From assembly GCA_937959285.1 (NCBI GenBank), contig CALGAR010000111.1, positions 1 through 53,455 on the forward strand: a stretch of 53,455 nucleotides of DNA, given 5' to 3'. The stretch comes from an uncultured Bryobacterales bacterium (GTDB lineage Bacteria > Acidobacteriota > Terriglobia > Bryobacterales > Bryobacteraceae). The notes beneath the pieces are model-generated. The model worked only from the letters and a program-made list of their open reading frames with translations, was not told the DNA's origin and did no database searches. The first letter of the stretch is position 1, and every line of letters begins with the position of its first letter. Below are positions 44,376 through 53,199 of this stretch, piece by piece. The position numbers and the translations under genes were made by a program.

Positions 44376-45635
44376 TTAATCCGAGCACGTGGTTTCGAGC
44401 ACTACGGCATCCGAAGCTGCTCGAGCCTTAGGCGGCTCTCCGTAACGCAATCCCCGGGACGGCCCATGCCCGATGCTGTGAAGGCGATAGCACAGGCGCC
44501 GGCAGTCGCTGCTTCCCGCCACAGCCTGAGGGAGCATGAATCGCGACGCCTTCAACTGGATCTCCAAAGGTTCCGTCACAAACGGAGCGGGCACGTCTAC
44601 GACGTGGACAAACTCCCCTGGCGGAATCGGGAGGCGGGCAAGCGTTTTGCCATTCACGATTACCCGTATCTGCTGGCCGTCGAGCAGCCCTCCGGTATCC
44701 GGCAATTCCCCCGCGATGCGGATCGTTTCGTGACCGGAAGGAAGGAGATAATGCACGACAGTGCTGGCCCATCCATCGGAATACCAGCCCTGAGATCCCA
44801 CCAGGACCTTCCCGATCCACATCCCGCACATCGTGCGTAAGAGCGCTCGCACGCGGTCGCGGGCAAATCCGGGCGCCCATTGAGCGATCTGCTCCGACCA
44901 GGGACCATGCAGGGCGTCAAGCCCGTAGACGATCGAACCAAGCGGCAAGAGCTTTCCTGTGTGGCGTCTTAGCATCCGGTGAATCTCTCGCACCCGGCGC
45001 AGACCGCCTGAAAAAGACTTTGCCTCGGCATACTCTCGAAGGCAGCCCATGAACTCCGGGATGTAAGCAATTTCAAATCGCTTGCCGATCCGGATCAGGA
45101 TGTCCCAGTCCATCGTGTAGTGCAGGTCCTCATCGAGGTAGCCGACTTCCTCAAACACCCGCTTCCGGAAGAAGACCGTCTGCTGGAGGATGTAATCCGA
45201 AAGGTGCGCCAGCCTCCACAGATTCAGGGGCTGCGTGTGCGGGAAAACCTCCTTGATCGCCCCGTCGCGGTCAATCAGATAGCCCTCGCCGTAGACCGCG
45301 CCCGCCCGTGTATTCCGCTGGAGCTCCTCAACCGCCCGCCGTACTGCGCCGGGGAGGTAGATGTCGTCCGAATTCAGCCAGGAGACGATCTCGCCTTTGG
45401 CCATCCGGAAACCCTTGTTGATGGCATGGCTCTGGCCGTTGTCCGGCTCGGAGATCCACTTGAGGCGGCTGCTATACTCGGCGACGACGGACGCCGTCTC
45501 ATCGGTCGATCCGCCGTCCATAATGATGTACTCCAGGTTCGGATAGTCCTGGCTTAAGACGCTCTCGATTGTGGCGCGGATGAAGCGCCCCTGATTGAAG
45601 GAGGGCGTAACTACAGTCACCAGCGGCTCTGTCAC
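44376..45635 (-). CDS. Glycosyltransferase family 2 with C-terminal extension
   Basis: 419 residues; GT-A fold N-terminal domain (VTVVTPSFNQGRFIRATIESVLSQ; IIMDGGSTDETASVV; WLNSDDIY with the DXD-like Asp pair; MDWDILIRIG). Residues 270-419 form an extra beta-rich domain with no known function (VHYLLPSGHETIRIAGELPDTGG), perhaps carbohydrate-binding. No membrane helices. Last gene of the glycan operon, overlapping its upstream neighbour by 4 nt. Confidence 0.87.
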   Translation of the reverse strand: MTEPLVTVVTPSFNQGRFIRATIESVLSQDYPNLEYIIMDGGSTDETASVVAEYSSRLKWISEPDNGQSHAINKGFRMAKGEIVSWLNSDDIYLPGAVRRAVEELQRNTRAGAVYGEGYLIDRDGAIKEVFPHTQPLNLWRLAHLSDYILQQTVFFRKRVFEEVGYLDEDLHYTMDWDILIRIGKRFEIAYIPEFMGCLREYAEAKSFSGGLRRVREIHRMLRRHTGKLLPLGSIVYGLDALHGPWSEQIAQWAPGFARDRVRALLRTMCGMWIGKVLVGSQGWYSDGWASTVVHYLLPSGHETIRIAGELPDTGGLLDGQQIRVIVNGKTLARLPIPPGEFVHVVDVPAPFVTEPLEIQLKASRFMLPQAVAGSSDCRRLCYRLHSIGHGPSRGLRYGEPPKARAASDAVVLETTCSD

Positions 45636-47173
45636 GATCTCATCCGCTCCCGTAAGGCTTCAAACTGGGCCAATCGCCCTTCGCGTTCCCTCACCGCCAA
45701 AGTGAGCTCTTCAATGAGCACGGCCCGGCGTTCGGCCTCGATTCGAAGTTCTTCAATCACAGCAGCCCGCTGCTCCAACTCAGAGGAAAGCCGGTCAATC
45801 AAAGCGGCCCGCTGTTCGAGCTCCGAGGAAAGCCGGTCAATTAAAGCACCCCGTTGTTCCAGCTCTTCCCGCAGAGCCTCCAGCGCGCGCTGGCGCTCCG
45901 ATGCGAGGAGCTCAAAGGAACGCGCTGCCGAAGGTGTAGCCCTTCCGATGTCTCGTATCGCATCTGCCCGAATCCGCCGGAAGAGCTCCGGCTCCTCGTC
46001 GATCAACGGAAACGTGTCCGGATCCTGGTGCATTCTGCCAAGGAAACTCCTCAGCCACGGTCCGGACATCACGTAAGATTCCAGCGGGCAGTACCGCGTG
46101 AGATACCAGTGCAGGAGCGCGTCCTTCCAGGAAGGCCATCCCGCGTCGATAATCTGATGCAATTGCGCTGGGTCGCTCCCATCAGCGATCGCGCTCAAAT
46201 GGGTTTCTCCAACCGCAACCAGCGGCAGGCGCCACCACAGACTCTGAAGCCCAACGCTCGAACTTCCGGTGACGATGGCGTCGACATCGGCGCAGAGAAA
46301 CTGGGACGCGGTGTTGTAGTCGCTGAACACCGGATGATAGATGAGATTCGGATGCCGGCTCCTGAGAAAAGCAAATGCTTCGGGCTCCAGGGTCTCGAAA
46401 TAGACGTGCTGGGTGACGACGACGCCGATGTCCGAGGGTGTGCGATCGAGAACCCAACGCAGGAACTCGAATTGCGACGCAAAGGGGCACTGCGAGTCGA
46501 AACCAAAGAACCGATTGAACTGGAGCGGCACGAGGACTTTGCGCCGGAAGCGCTTGCCCTCCTCATCCATGACCGGGCGAAAAGGAGACGATGGCCGCAG
46601 CAGCTCCTCGGTGAAAAAGGCCCGCAGCCCGTCGATTTCCTGCTGCTGTTCCCTTGTGAGACCGAGAACGCGAAGCGTTTCGACATGCTTCACCGGCCAG
46701 GAGTCTCGAAAGAAGCCGCAGGGATCGAAATAGAAGGACATTGGAAACGGAGGGAACTTCATCAGCCCGGCTTCGAAGTGCAACAGCACAGCTGATGGAA
46801 ACAGCGTACGCAGGAAGGGGGCGGGAGTGTGAGTCAGTATGACGTCCGGAACAAAACTGCCTAGAGCGCGGCCAAGGAACGAAGCAGCACGGCGCAGACT
46901 GTCGTCCGAGTAGCGCCGTTCGTACCAGAACGAATTCCAATTACCCGTTCGCTGCTCCACGAATGCCCGGAAGCGGTCTTCCCGTACCGGGACCATCTCG
47001 TCCTCCGGCACCCCTGACTGCCTTGCGTGGTCGACAAGATGATCCGCCAGAAGGAAGCGGCACTGGACGCCGTCGAGGCCTGCCCGCATTTGTGACGTCC
47101 AGCGAACAAAGTACTTCCAGAAGAACGGCTGGCCGAGTTCGTACACCGGATCGTGGTAAAAGAGGACTCGCAT
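45632..47173 (-). CDS. Putative capsule-type glycosyltransferase with C-terminal coiled coil
   Basis: 513 residues. Residues 1-400 show a GT-B-like pattern (MRVLFYHDPVYELG; PDVILTHTPAPFLR; DIGVVVTQHVYFETL; ADVDAIVTGSSSVGLQSLWWRLPLVAVG), where the last stretch resembles the sugar-donor site of capsule polysaccharide/CDP-glycerol transferases. Residues 436-491 are four 14-residue repeats that form a coiled coil. The enzyme activity is inferred from fold resemblance only. Operon member between the cytidylyltransferase fusion and the GT2. Confidence 0.72.
   Translation of the reverse strand: MRVLFYHDPVYELGQPFFWKYFVRWTSQMRAGLDGVQCRFLLADHLVDHARQSGVPEDEMVPVREDRFRAFVEQRTGNWNSFWYERRYSDDSLRRAASFLGRALGSFVPDVILTHTPAPFLRTLFPSAVLLHFEAGLMKFPPFPMSFYFDPCGFFRDSWPVKHVETLRVLGLTREQQQEIDGLRAFFTEELLRPSSPFRPVMDEEGKRFRRKVLVPLQFNRFFGFDSQCPFASQFEFLRWVLDRTPSDIGVVVTQHVYFETLEPEAFAFLRSRHPNLIYHPVFSDYNTASQFLCADVDAIVTGSSSVGLQSLWWRLPLVAVGETHLSAIADGSDPAQLHQIIDAGWPSWKDALLHWYLTRYCPLESYVMSGPWLRSFLGRMHQDPDTFPLIDEEPELFRRIRADAIRDIGRATPSAARSFELLASERQRALEALREELEQRGALIDRLSSELEQRAALIDRLSSELEQRAAVIEELRIEAERRAVLIEELTLAVREREGRLAQFEALRERMRS
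45701..45868 (-). repeat. Four tandem 42-bp units encoding a 14-residue coiled-coil repeat
   Basis: Residues 436-491 are four copies of a unit like ELEQRAALIDRLSS (copies 1-3 close, copy 4 diverged: IEAERRAVLIEELT). The 14-residue length is two heptads, hydrophobic at a/d, so this is a designed-looking coiled coil. The near-identical DNA of the first units makes copy-number change between strains likely. Confidence 0.75.
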
Positions 47174-47179
47174 CGCCGT

Positions 47180-48475
47180 TTAGAATGGGCCGGTTTGCTT
47201 CAGGATCTGTTCGGGCGGTAATCCAAGCGCGATCTGCATCTTGATGGTCCACTCCTGGCCAATGCGCTTCCACGCCTCGTCGATTACTTCCGGCCAGCGG
47301 GCCTCCGGGACCACAACAACCCCGTCGCTGTCGCCCAAGATGAAATCGTGATTGCGGATCTTGACGCCGCCGATATCGACCTCCCCGTTCATTGCCCGCA
47401 CCGTGCCCTCCATCCGGACATCGGCGCAGTATGCGCCCCTTGCAAAGACCGGGAAGCGAAGCAGGCGGACTGCGTCCGTATCCCGCGTAAAGCCATCAAT
47501 AACCGCGCCGACCGCCCCGGCACGGATGGCGAGATTCGCATTCAATTCGCCGAAATACGCATAATCGGGCAGCGACGTGCTGACGATGATGACGTCCCCC
47601 GGACGCACGAATTCATAAGAGTCTAAGGCACGGTAAATACCTCGCCAGCTCTCGCCCGGCTGGACCGGCCCCAGTTCGAGCGTCTTGGCGCGGCCGAAGA
47701 TCTTATAAGGCCCCTGCGCCCGGATGTTCTGCGGCAAGGCCGCCCGGATCCCAAGGTCCTTGCAGACGTCGGCCAGCACCGAAGTGCTCAGATAAGGAAG
47801 CCGTTGGGCCAGCGCGAGATTTGACGCCGCGCGGTGTCCTGCACAGATCGCCTCCGCGAGCGCGAGATCTTGCGGCCAGTTCACGTCAATCAGCTCTTCC
47901 GGCTTCAGCTCAAACAAAACGGGGTTTCTTCCAAAGCGCTTCGTTGGCCGAGCCCCTCTGCAGCGAACGATATAGAGGCCCATCGCCTCAACCACCGTAT
48001 CCGGAAGATCGACGCTGTTCGGGATGCGTTCCCAGCCGTAAGCCGGCGCGCCGTCCTCCCACCGGTACTGCTTCTGTCTGGAGACGGCGACCAGCGAATC
48101 TGCCTCGGGATGCTCCTCCAGCGTCCGGAGCGCGCGCTCGACGGTTTCCTCCGTGATAAAAGGGCTGGTGCAGAGAGCCTGGATGTAGATCTCAGCCTCA
48201 ACCTGAGAACACTCGTAGGCAAACAGCTCATGCCCGTCGGTTGCATTGCTGGCCAGCTCCCGCGGGCGCTTCAGCCGCTTTACCGGCAGATCGGCTGCCA
48301 GCTGCGCCATCTCGTCAGAGTCTGTGTCGAGCCAGACCTCGTCAATCAGAGAGCACTTCAGCAACTGCCGGAGCTTCCGGTGAAAAAGGTACTCGCCATC
48401 GAGAATTCGCATGTTCTTGTTCTCGATGCGCGAGCTATGGCTCTTGGCTGGGACGAAAGCTACGGTGCGAGGCAC
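47180..48475 (-). CDS. CMP-sugar cytidylyltransferase fused to RraA/class II aldolase-like domain
   Basis: 431 residues from GTG. N-terminal domain (1-225): NeuA/CMP-sugar cytidylyltransferase, with the CTP motif VAFVPAKSHSSRIENKN and LIDEVWLDTDSDEM. C-terminal domain (about 226-431): RraA / 4-hydroxy-4-methyl-2-oxoglutarate aldolase fold, with LSTSVLADVC (229-238), GAVGAVIDGFTRD (R331-D332) and GDSDGVVVVP (381-390). The known aldolase motif D-X20-R-D is here E310-X20-R331-D332. The domain joining is continuous in one frame, with no stop or shift. Inferred role: form or degrade a 2-keto-acid sugar and link it to CMP. Operon member, 10 bp after fcl. Confidence 0.85.
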   Translation of the reverse strand: MPRTVAFVPAKSHSSRIENKNMRILDGEYLFHRKLRQLLKCSLIDEVWLDTDSDEMAQLAADLPVKRLKRPRELASNATDGHELFAYECSQVEAEIYIQALCTSPFITEETVERALRTLEEHPEADSLVAVSRQKQYRWEDGAPAYGWERIPNSVDLPDTVVEAMGLYIVRCRGARPTKRFGRNPVLFELKPEELIDVNWPQDLALAEAICAGHRAASNLALAQRLPYLSTSVLADVCKDLGIRAALPQNIRAQGPYKIFGRAKTLELGPVQPGESWRGIYRALDSYEFVRPGDVIIVSTSLPDYAYFGELNANLAIRAGAVGAVIDGFTRDTDAVRLLRFPVFARGAYCADVRMEGTVRAMNGEVDIGGVKIRNHDFILGDSDGVVVVPEARWPEVIDEAWKRIGQEWTIKMQIALGLPPEQILKQTGPF

Positions 48476-48485
48476 AGACAGTATC

Positions 48486-49451
48486 TCAACTCGATGTCCC
48501 TAAACTCGATGTCTCTAGCGCTGCTGCATGCTCGCAGTACCAACGGATGGTTTTCCGCAGCCCTTCATCGAGGCTGGTTTGCGCCCGGAAGCCGAACCGT
48601 TCCCACGCCCGCGACACGTCGAGCCTGCGCCGCGGCTGGCCGTTCGGCTTCCCGGTATCCCAAACGATTTGTCCGGAAAAGCCTGTAAGATCGGCTATCT
48701 TCTGCACGAGGTCCCGAATCGAGATCTCCTCACCGCTTCCAATGTTAACCGGCTCCTCTCCATCATAGCGTTCCGCCGCAAGGACAAATGCTTCCGCTGC
48801 GTCCTCAACGTACAGAAACTCCCTCGTCGGTGATCCATCGCCCCAGCAGACTAGTTCCCGCAGCCCCTTCTGCCGGGCTTCGACACACTTGCGAATCAGC
48901 GCCGGGATGACATGCGAGGAATGGAGGTCGAAGTTATCGCGCGGCCCGTAAAGATTCACGGGCATCAGGAAAACCGCGTTCATCCCGTACTGGCGCCGGT
49001 AAGCCTGGCACTGCACAAGCAGCGCCTTTTTTGCGATTCCGTAAGGGGCGTTCGTCTCCTCCGGATAGCCGTCCCACAAGGTTTCCTCTCTGAAGGGAAC
49101 GGGAGCGAACTTAGGATAAGAGCAGATCGTCCCCGCCACGATCGTCTTTTCGACGTTTGCAAGACGGGCAGCCTCAATCAACTGAATGCCCATGATCGCA
49201 TTCTCGTAGAAGAACCTGCCCGGGTTTTCCCTGTTTGCGCCGATTCCCCCAACGACGGCCGCCAGGTGAAACAGCACTTCCGGCCTTGCGTCGCGGAACA
49301 TGCGATCAATGCCGCTCGGCGTCGTGAGATCGTATTCGCGGCGCCGCGGCACGAATACTTCCGCTCCCCGCTGCCTCAACCTCTCAGCAACACAGCTACC
49401 AAGAAAACCCGCCCCCCCGGTCACGCATACTCGCTTGCCTGCTAACGTCAT
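48486..49451 (-). CDS. fcl: GDP-L-fucose synthase
   Basis: 321-residue extended SDR that epimerises and reduces GDP-4-keto-6-deoxymannose to GDP-L-fucose with NADPH. Motifs: GGAGFLGS (12-19), TICSYPKFAPVPF with the catalytic Ser-Cys region, YGIAKK (catalytic Y-x3-K) and GDGSPTREFLYVEDAAEAF. Follows gmd by 5 bp on the same strand, completing the two-step route from GDP-mannose. Confidence 0.93.
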   Translation of the reverse strand: MTLAGKRVCVTGGAGFLGSCVAERLRQRGAEVFVPRRREYDLTTPSGIDRMFRDARPEVLFHLAAVVGGIGANRENPGRFFYENAIMGIQLIEAARLANVEKTIVAGTICSYPKFAPVPFREETLWDGYPEETNAPYGIAKKALLVQCQAYRRQYGMNAVFLMPVNLYGPRDNFDLHSSHVIPALIRKCVEARQKGLRELVCWGDGSPTREFLYVEDAAEAFVLAAERYDGEEPVNIGSGEEISIRDLVQKIADLTGFSGQIVWDTGKPNGQPRRRLDVSRAWERFGFRAQTSLDEGLRKTIRWYCEHAAALETSSLGTSS

Positions 49452-49456
49452 CTGTC

Positions 49457-50479
49457 TTAGCCAGCTCCGCCGGCCACCACCTGCCCGAGCACTCCGGAAG
49501 ACCGCCGCTCGAGCTCAGCGACCTCGGCATCTACCATGATATGCACCAGTTCGCGGAAAGATGTCCGGTGCTCCCATCCCAGCCGCTGGCGGGCCTTTGT
49601 TGGATTCGCCTGGAGCGCTTCCACTTCCGCAGGACGGTAGTAGCGCGGGTCGATCTCGACATACTCTTTCCAGTCAAGCCCAACGCGCTCGAAGGCAATC
49701 TCGACAAACTCCCGCACCGTGTGCATCTCGCCGGTGCCCACCACGAAATCGTCCGGCTCGTCCTGCTGCAGCATCCGCCACATCGCCTCGACATACTCGG
49801 GCGCATAACCCCAGTCCCGCCGGGCGTCCAGATTTCCCAGGTACAGCTTCTCCTGAAGCCCGAACTTGATGTGCGCCGCCGCTCGGGCGATTTTCCGGGT
49901 CACAAACGTCTCGCCGCGCCTGGGGGATTCGTGATTGAAGAGGATGCCGCTGCAGGCAAACATTCCATAGCTCTCACGGTAGTTCACAGTACACGTGTGA
50001 GCAAAAAGCTTCGCGCAGGCATAGGGGCTCCGTGGATGAAAGCGGGTGAGTTCATCCTGGGGCGGCGGAGTGGAGCCGTACATCTCGCTCGACGAGGCCT
50101 GATAGTAACGGGCACGGACCCCGGTCCGGCGAATCGCTTCGAGGAATCTCAGGGCGCCCATCGCGGTGATGTCGCAGGTGTAGTCCGGCACATCAAAGCT
50201 GACTCGCACATGGCTCTGCGCCGCGAGATTATAAACTTCATCGGGCCGGATTTCGTACAGAAGATTCCAGAGACTGCTGGCGTCGCTCAAATCGCCATAG
50301 TGCAGATAGAAGCGGTTACCATGCTCATGAAAGTCCGCATATATGCCGTCAACGCGGGCCGTATTAAAAGTGCTCGAACGCCTTTTGATACCATGGACTT
50401 CATAGCCTTTCTGGAGCAGTAACTCAGCGAGGTACGAGCCGTCCTGGCCCGTAACCCCGGCGATCAGTGCCTTCTTCAT
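49457..50479 (-). CDS. gmd: GDP-mannose 4,6-dehydratase
   Basis: 340-residue SDR: GVTGQDGSYLAELLLQKGYEVHG, RRSSTFNT, the NLAAQSHV motif and catalytic YACAKL region; closely resembles known Gmd proteins along its whole length. It dehydrates GDP-D-mannose to the 4-keto-6-deoxy intermediate used by fcl. Terminal part (YYRPAEVEALQANPTKARQRLGWEHRTSF) is the standard substrate-binding tail. Confidence 0.95.
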   Translation of the reverse strand: MKKALIAGVTGQDGSYLAELLLQKGYEVHGIKRRSSTFNTARVDGIYADFHEHGNRFYLHYGDLSDASSLWNLLYEIRPDEVYNLAAQSHVRVSFDVPDYTCDITAMGALRFLEAIRRTGVRARYYQASSSEMYGSTPPPQDELTRFHPRSPYACAKLFAHTCTVNYRESYGMFACSGILFNHESPRRGETFVTRKIARAAAHIKFGLQEKLYLGNLDARRDWGYAPEYVEAMWRMLQQDEPDDFVVGTGEMHTVREFVEIAFERVGLDWKEYVEIDPRYYRPAEVEALQANPTKARQRLGWEHRTSFRELVHIMVDAEVAELERRSSGVLGQVVAGGAG

Positions 50480-50520
50480 ATGAGTTTCAGAATATCATTT
50501 CACAGCTTTATTCCCATGAC

Positions 50521-51474
50521 TTACTCACGAGTGAGCGCCCACGGATTCATCCGTAAATAATCGACAGTCCGTTCGATTCCCTCTCGAATGGACAGTTGGG
50601 GTTTCCAGCCCAGGGAGCGGATCCGGCTGCAATCGAGCAATATGAACGGACTATCGCCAACCCAGCCTCGTTCGCCGCCGGAATACTCAAGCCTAGGGGA
50701 GACACCTAAGTGCGAACAGATCCATTCCACCGATTGGTTTACTTCGCAGAAATCATCGGTCCCCAGATTAAAAATACTTGTCTTTTCCCGTACCTTCTCA
50801 ACCGCTAGCAGGATTGCTGTGACACAGTCCTGCACGTACAGGTACGACTTGCGCTGCCGCCCATTTCCTAGAATGCGCAGCCAGTCCGGGTGCTCGCGCA
50901 ACTGTTTGTAGAAATCGAAGACGTGGCCGTGCGTGTACCGCTCGCCGAGGATGGAGACGAAGCGAAAGATGATGGCTTCCATGCCGAAGCCTTCGCAGTA
51001 TGCCGATATCAGCCCCTCGGCTGCGACCTTCGAAGCTCCGTATAAGGATGTCTGAACAGGAAAGGGTGCGTCCTCGGGTGTGGGAAAAATCTGCGGCTCG
51101 CCATAAACAGAGCCTGTGGAAGCAAACACAATGCGGCGGCCCCCGGTAGCCCGCATCGCTTCCAGCACATTCCAGGTTCCGCACGTGTTCTGCTCGAGGT
51201 CGCGGCCAGGATGCTTTGTGCCGAAGCGAACGTCGGCATTCGCCGCAAGGTGAAACACAATATCTGCGCCGGAGATGGCCGCCGTGAGTATGGGAAGATC
51301 CAAAAGATCGCCTTCGATCAGGCAGAAATTCGGATTGCGGAGAGCTTCGGCCAGGAACTCCAGGCGGCCGGTCGACAGGTTGTCAAAACCTGTCACACGG
51401 TGCCCCTCCGCCAGGAGCCTGTCGGTAAGGTGGCTGCCGATGAATCCGGCTGCGCCGGTAACGACGGCCCTCAC
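50521..51474 (-). CDS. NAD-dependent epimerase/dehydratase (UDP-glucose 4-epimerase-like)
   Basis: 317-residue extended SDR: GAAGFIGSHLTDRL (NAD motif), HLAANADV, SVYGEPQ and Y-G-A-S-K catalytic motif (LYGASKVA). Likely interconverts UDP-hexoses or makes a 4-keto intermediate; substrate cannot be set. GTG start overlaps the stop codon of the preceding GT2 (GTGA), with GGAGGGAG upstream. Confidence 0.88.
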   Translation of the reverse strand: MRAVVTGAAGFIGSHLTDRLLAEGHRVTGFDNLSTGRLEFLAEALRNPNFCLIEGDLLDLPILTAAISGADIVFHLAANADVRFGTKHPGRDLEQNTCGTWNVLEAMRATGGRRIVFASTGSVYGEPQIFPTPEDAPFPVQTSLYGASKVAAEGLISAYCEGFGMEAIIFRFVSILGERYTHGHVFDFYKQLREHPDWLRILGNGRQRKSYLYVQDCVTAILLAVEKVREKTSIFNLGTDDFCEVNQSVEWICSHLGVSPRLEYSGGERGWVGDSPFILLDCSRIRSLGWKPQLSIREGIERTVDYLRMNPWALTRE

Positions 51475-52235
51475 GGCTCCCTCCGCGAGGCCGCGATGCG
51501 CGGTTCCGCGTGCAAGTTGAGCCTGGTCAGGGAGCGCCGGATTCGCAGCAGGTCCTTCGCGTTCTGCAGATTGCCGCGGACGAGTTCCAGGCGGCTGTCG
51601 CCGTCGTCGCGCCAGCGGACTGGGACCTGTACAATCCTATAGCCGAGAGCCTGGGCCAGCGCGAGGATTTCGACGTCGAACATGTAGCCATCGATCTGCT
51701 GCCGGCTGAACAGATCCCTTGCCACTTCTCTGCGAAAGAACTTGAATCCGCACTGGGAGTCGGTGATGCCGGGGAGCCCTACCAGACACTTGAGCGTCCA
51801 GTAGAAGCCCCATGAACCGAGGCGTCTGTAAAGGGGCTGCCGGCGCTCGATCCTGGAACCCGCTAGCGCCCTAGACCCAACGACGATATCACTGCCTTGC
51901 GCAAGCCACGGCTCTATCTTGCCGTATTCTTCGATTGGTACCTTGTTGTCCGCATCTGCATATCCGACGACCGAGCCATTCGCAAGAGCCACGGCGTCAC
52001 GGATGCCCCGTCCTTTGCCCTTCCTCTCGCCGTAACCAATCACAGTGATCCGTGGATCGCCAGCATACGCCGTCCTGACCAGCTCCCGCGTTCCGTCTTC
52101 GCCGTCCGCTGCCACGATCACTTCACACGACTTCCCGGAGGACTCAAAGTAAGCCAGCGCCTCCGCCACTGTCCTGAGGATCGTGGACGCCTCGTTATAC
52201 GCAGGCAGGATCAGCGTGATGTCGGGACGCGCCAC
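51471..52235 (-). CDS. Polyprenyl-phosphate-type glycosyltransferase family 2
   Basis: 254 residues of the dolichyl-phosphate glucose/mannose synthase group: DITLILPAYNEASTILRT, ADADNKVPIEEY (DXD region) and CGFKFFRREVARDLF (lipid-substrate region). It has no C-terminal membrane helices, so it is a soluble/peripheral form. Probably makes an undecaprenyl-phosphate hexose or initiates a glycan. Start GTG; overlaps the methyltransferase stop by 1 nt (TAGTG) and the epimerase by 4 nt. Confidence 0.87.
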   Translation of the reverse strand: MARPDITLILPAYNEASTILRTVAEALAYFESSGKSCEVIVAADGEDGTRELVRTAYAGDPRITVIGYGERKGKGRGIRDAVALANGSVVGYADADNKVPIEEYGKIEPWLAQGSDIVVGSRALAGSRIERRQPLYRRLGSWGFYWTLKCLVGLPGITDSQCGFKFFRREVARDLFSRQQIDGYMFDVEILALAQALGYRIVQVPVRWRDDGDSRLELVRGNLQNAKDLLRIRRSLTRLNLHAEPRIAASRREP

Positions 52236-53143
52236 TATGCGGGCCTCCGGCAGACGAGAAGACAGCGAATGCCGGTCGGGAGATATACCCGCTCACGCAA
52301 CGACGCTTCCCAGCGCATCAGGCGGGCGAGGAACTGACTGCTGCTTCCCTGACGGATGTTCGCCGCGACGATCTGGCGCTGCCGCTCGACATCGGCCGCG
52401 AGATGACGCCGATTCCGCTTCTTGACCAGCCAAAAGCCGGGATAGAGCAGGAACCCAAGATGAGATTTTTCCAGAACTTCAAAGCCGGCCGCTTCAAACC
52501 GGGCAAGCAAATCCTTCATCCGGTAGCGCCGCCAGTGCAACAGCAGCTTGTCATAGACATCGTACAGATTTGGATTCGCGGGCACTTCAACCACGGCGAT
52601 CCCCCCGGGCTTGAGTATGCGAAACACCTGGCGTACCGCCGCGAAGTCGTCCTCGATGTGCTCCAACACGTTCAGCAACACGGCCGCGTCTAAGACGGCA
52701 TCAGGCAGCGGACAGCGAACCAAATCAAACCGCAACAGCGGCAGATCCGGCCACGCCGAAGCAAGCTTCACAAGCGGGCTACGAACGAAGTCCGAGCCAA
52801 GAAGCACAGCTTCGGGAAACCGCGACCTGAGCGTCTTCAGGAGGAAGCCCGAGGAACACCCGATATCCAGAATCACCGGAGAGCGGCCCCCCTTTGAAGA
52901 AAGCCATTTCTCCAACCGGCTTACCGCATGCTCTCGCGAGGCACGATCAATGTAGTGATTCTCCCCGGCAGTGTCTTCGTGAAACGCCGTCAGATCGTCA
53001 CTCCAGCCCTCCGCCTCACCGTCGGCATACTCCAGGACAGAACAAAGCTTACCTCCTACACGGAAGCCCTTTCCTACCCAGACGGGTGGCTCATCTGTAC
53101 CGGGCAGCGGCGGCAACTCGATCGGCAGCAGCTTCAGGACCAC
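52235..53143 (-). CDS. SAM-dependent class I methyltransferase
   Basis: 302 residues, GTG start. Methyltransf_11/12-type: motif I VILDIGCSSGFLLKTL (about 91-106), acidic motif ...LLGSDFVRSPL, motif IV FDLVRCPLPDAVLDAAVLLNVLEHIED and post-motif FRILKPGGIAVVEVP. It would methylate a sugar, lipid or another small acceptor of the glycan pathway. First gene of the minus-strand glycan operon; the 56-bp spacer to the next, divergent gene should hold its promoter. Confidence 0.9.
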   Translation of the reverse strand: MVLKLLPIELPPLPGTDEPPVWVGKGFRVGGKLCSVLEYADGEAEGWSDDLTAFHEDTAGENHYIDRASREHAVSRLEKWLSSKGGRSPVILDIGCSSGFLLKTLRSRFPEAVLLGSDFVRSPLVKLASAWPDLPLLRFDLVRCPLPDAVLDAAVLLNVLEHIEDDFAAVRQVFRILKPGGIAVVEVPANPNLYDVYDKLLLHWRRYRMKDLLARFEAAGFEVLEKSHLGFLLYPGFWLVKKRNRRHLAADVERQRQIVAANIRQGSSSQFLARLMRWEASLRERVYLPTGIRCLLVCRRPA

Positions 53144-53169
53144 GAAATTCTCAATTCTACACTGCCTGA

Positions 53170-53175
53170 TACAAT
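53170..53175 (+). promoter_or_regulatory. -10-like TACAAT for the right-end oxidoreductase
   Basis: GATACAAT in the 56-bp divergent spacer; TACAAT ends 6 nt before TTG 53182 and 24 nt before TTG 53200. No convincing ribosome site for either start. Confidence 0.45.
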
Positions 53176-53199
53176 GCCCCTTTGGCTCAGCAGAATCGA

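Noticed and set aside
44101..44388. 95-codon frame in the spacer before the glycan operon
   Set aside because: Overlaps the glycan GT2 end, no ribosome site, Arg/Cys-rich random composition.
45701..45868. Regular 42-bp repeats as a possible CRISPR array
   Set aside because: They are in frame, have no spacers and encode a heptad coiled coil. No CRISPR array or cas gene was seen anywhere in the window.
45854..46795. 313-codon frame antisense to the coiled-coil transferase
   Set aside because: Antisense shadow without motif or ribosome site.
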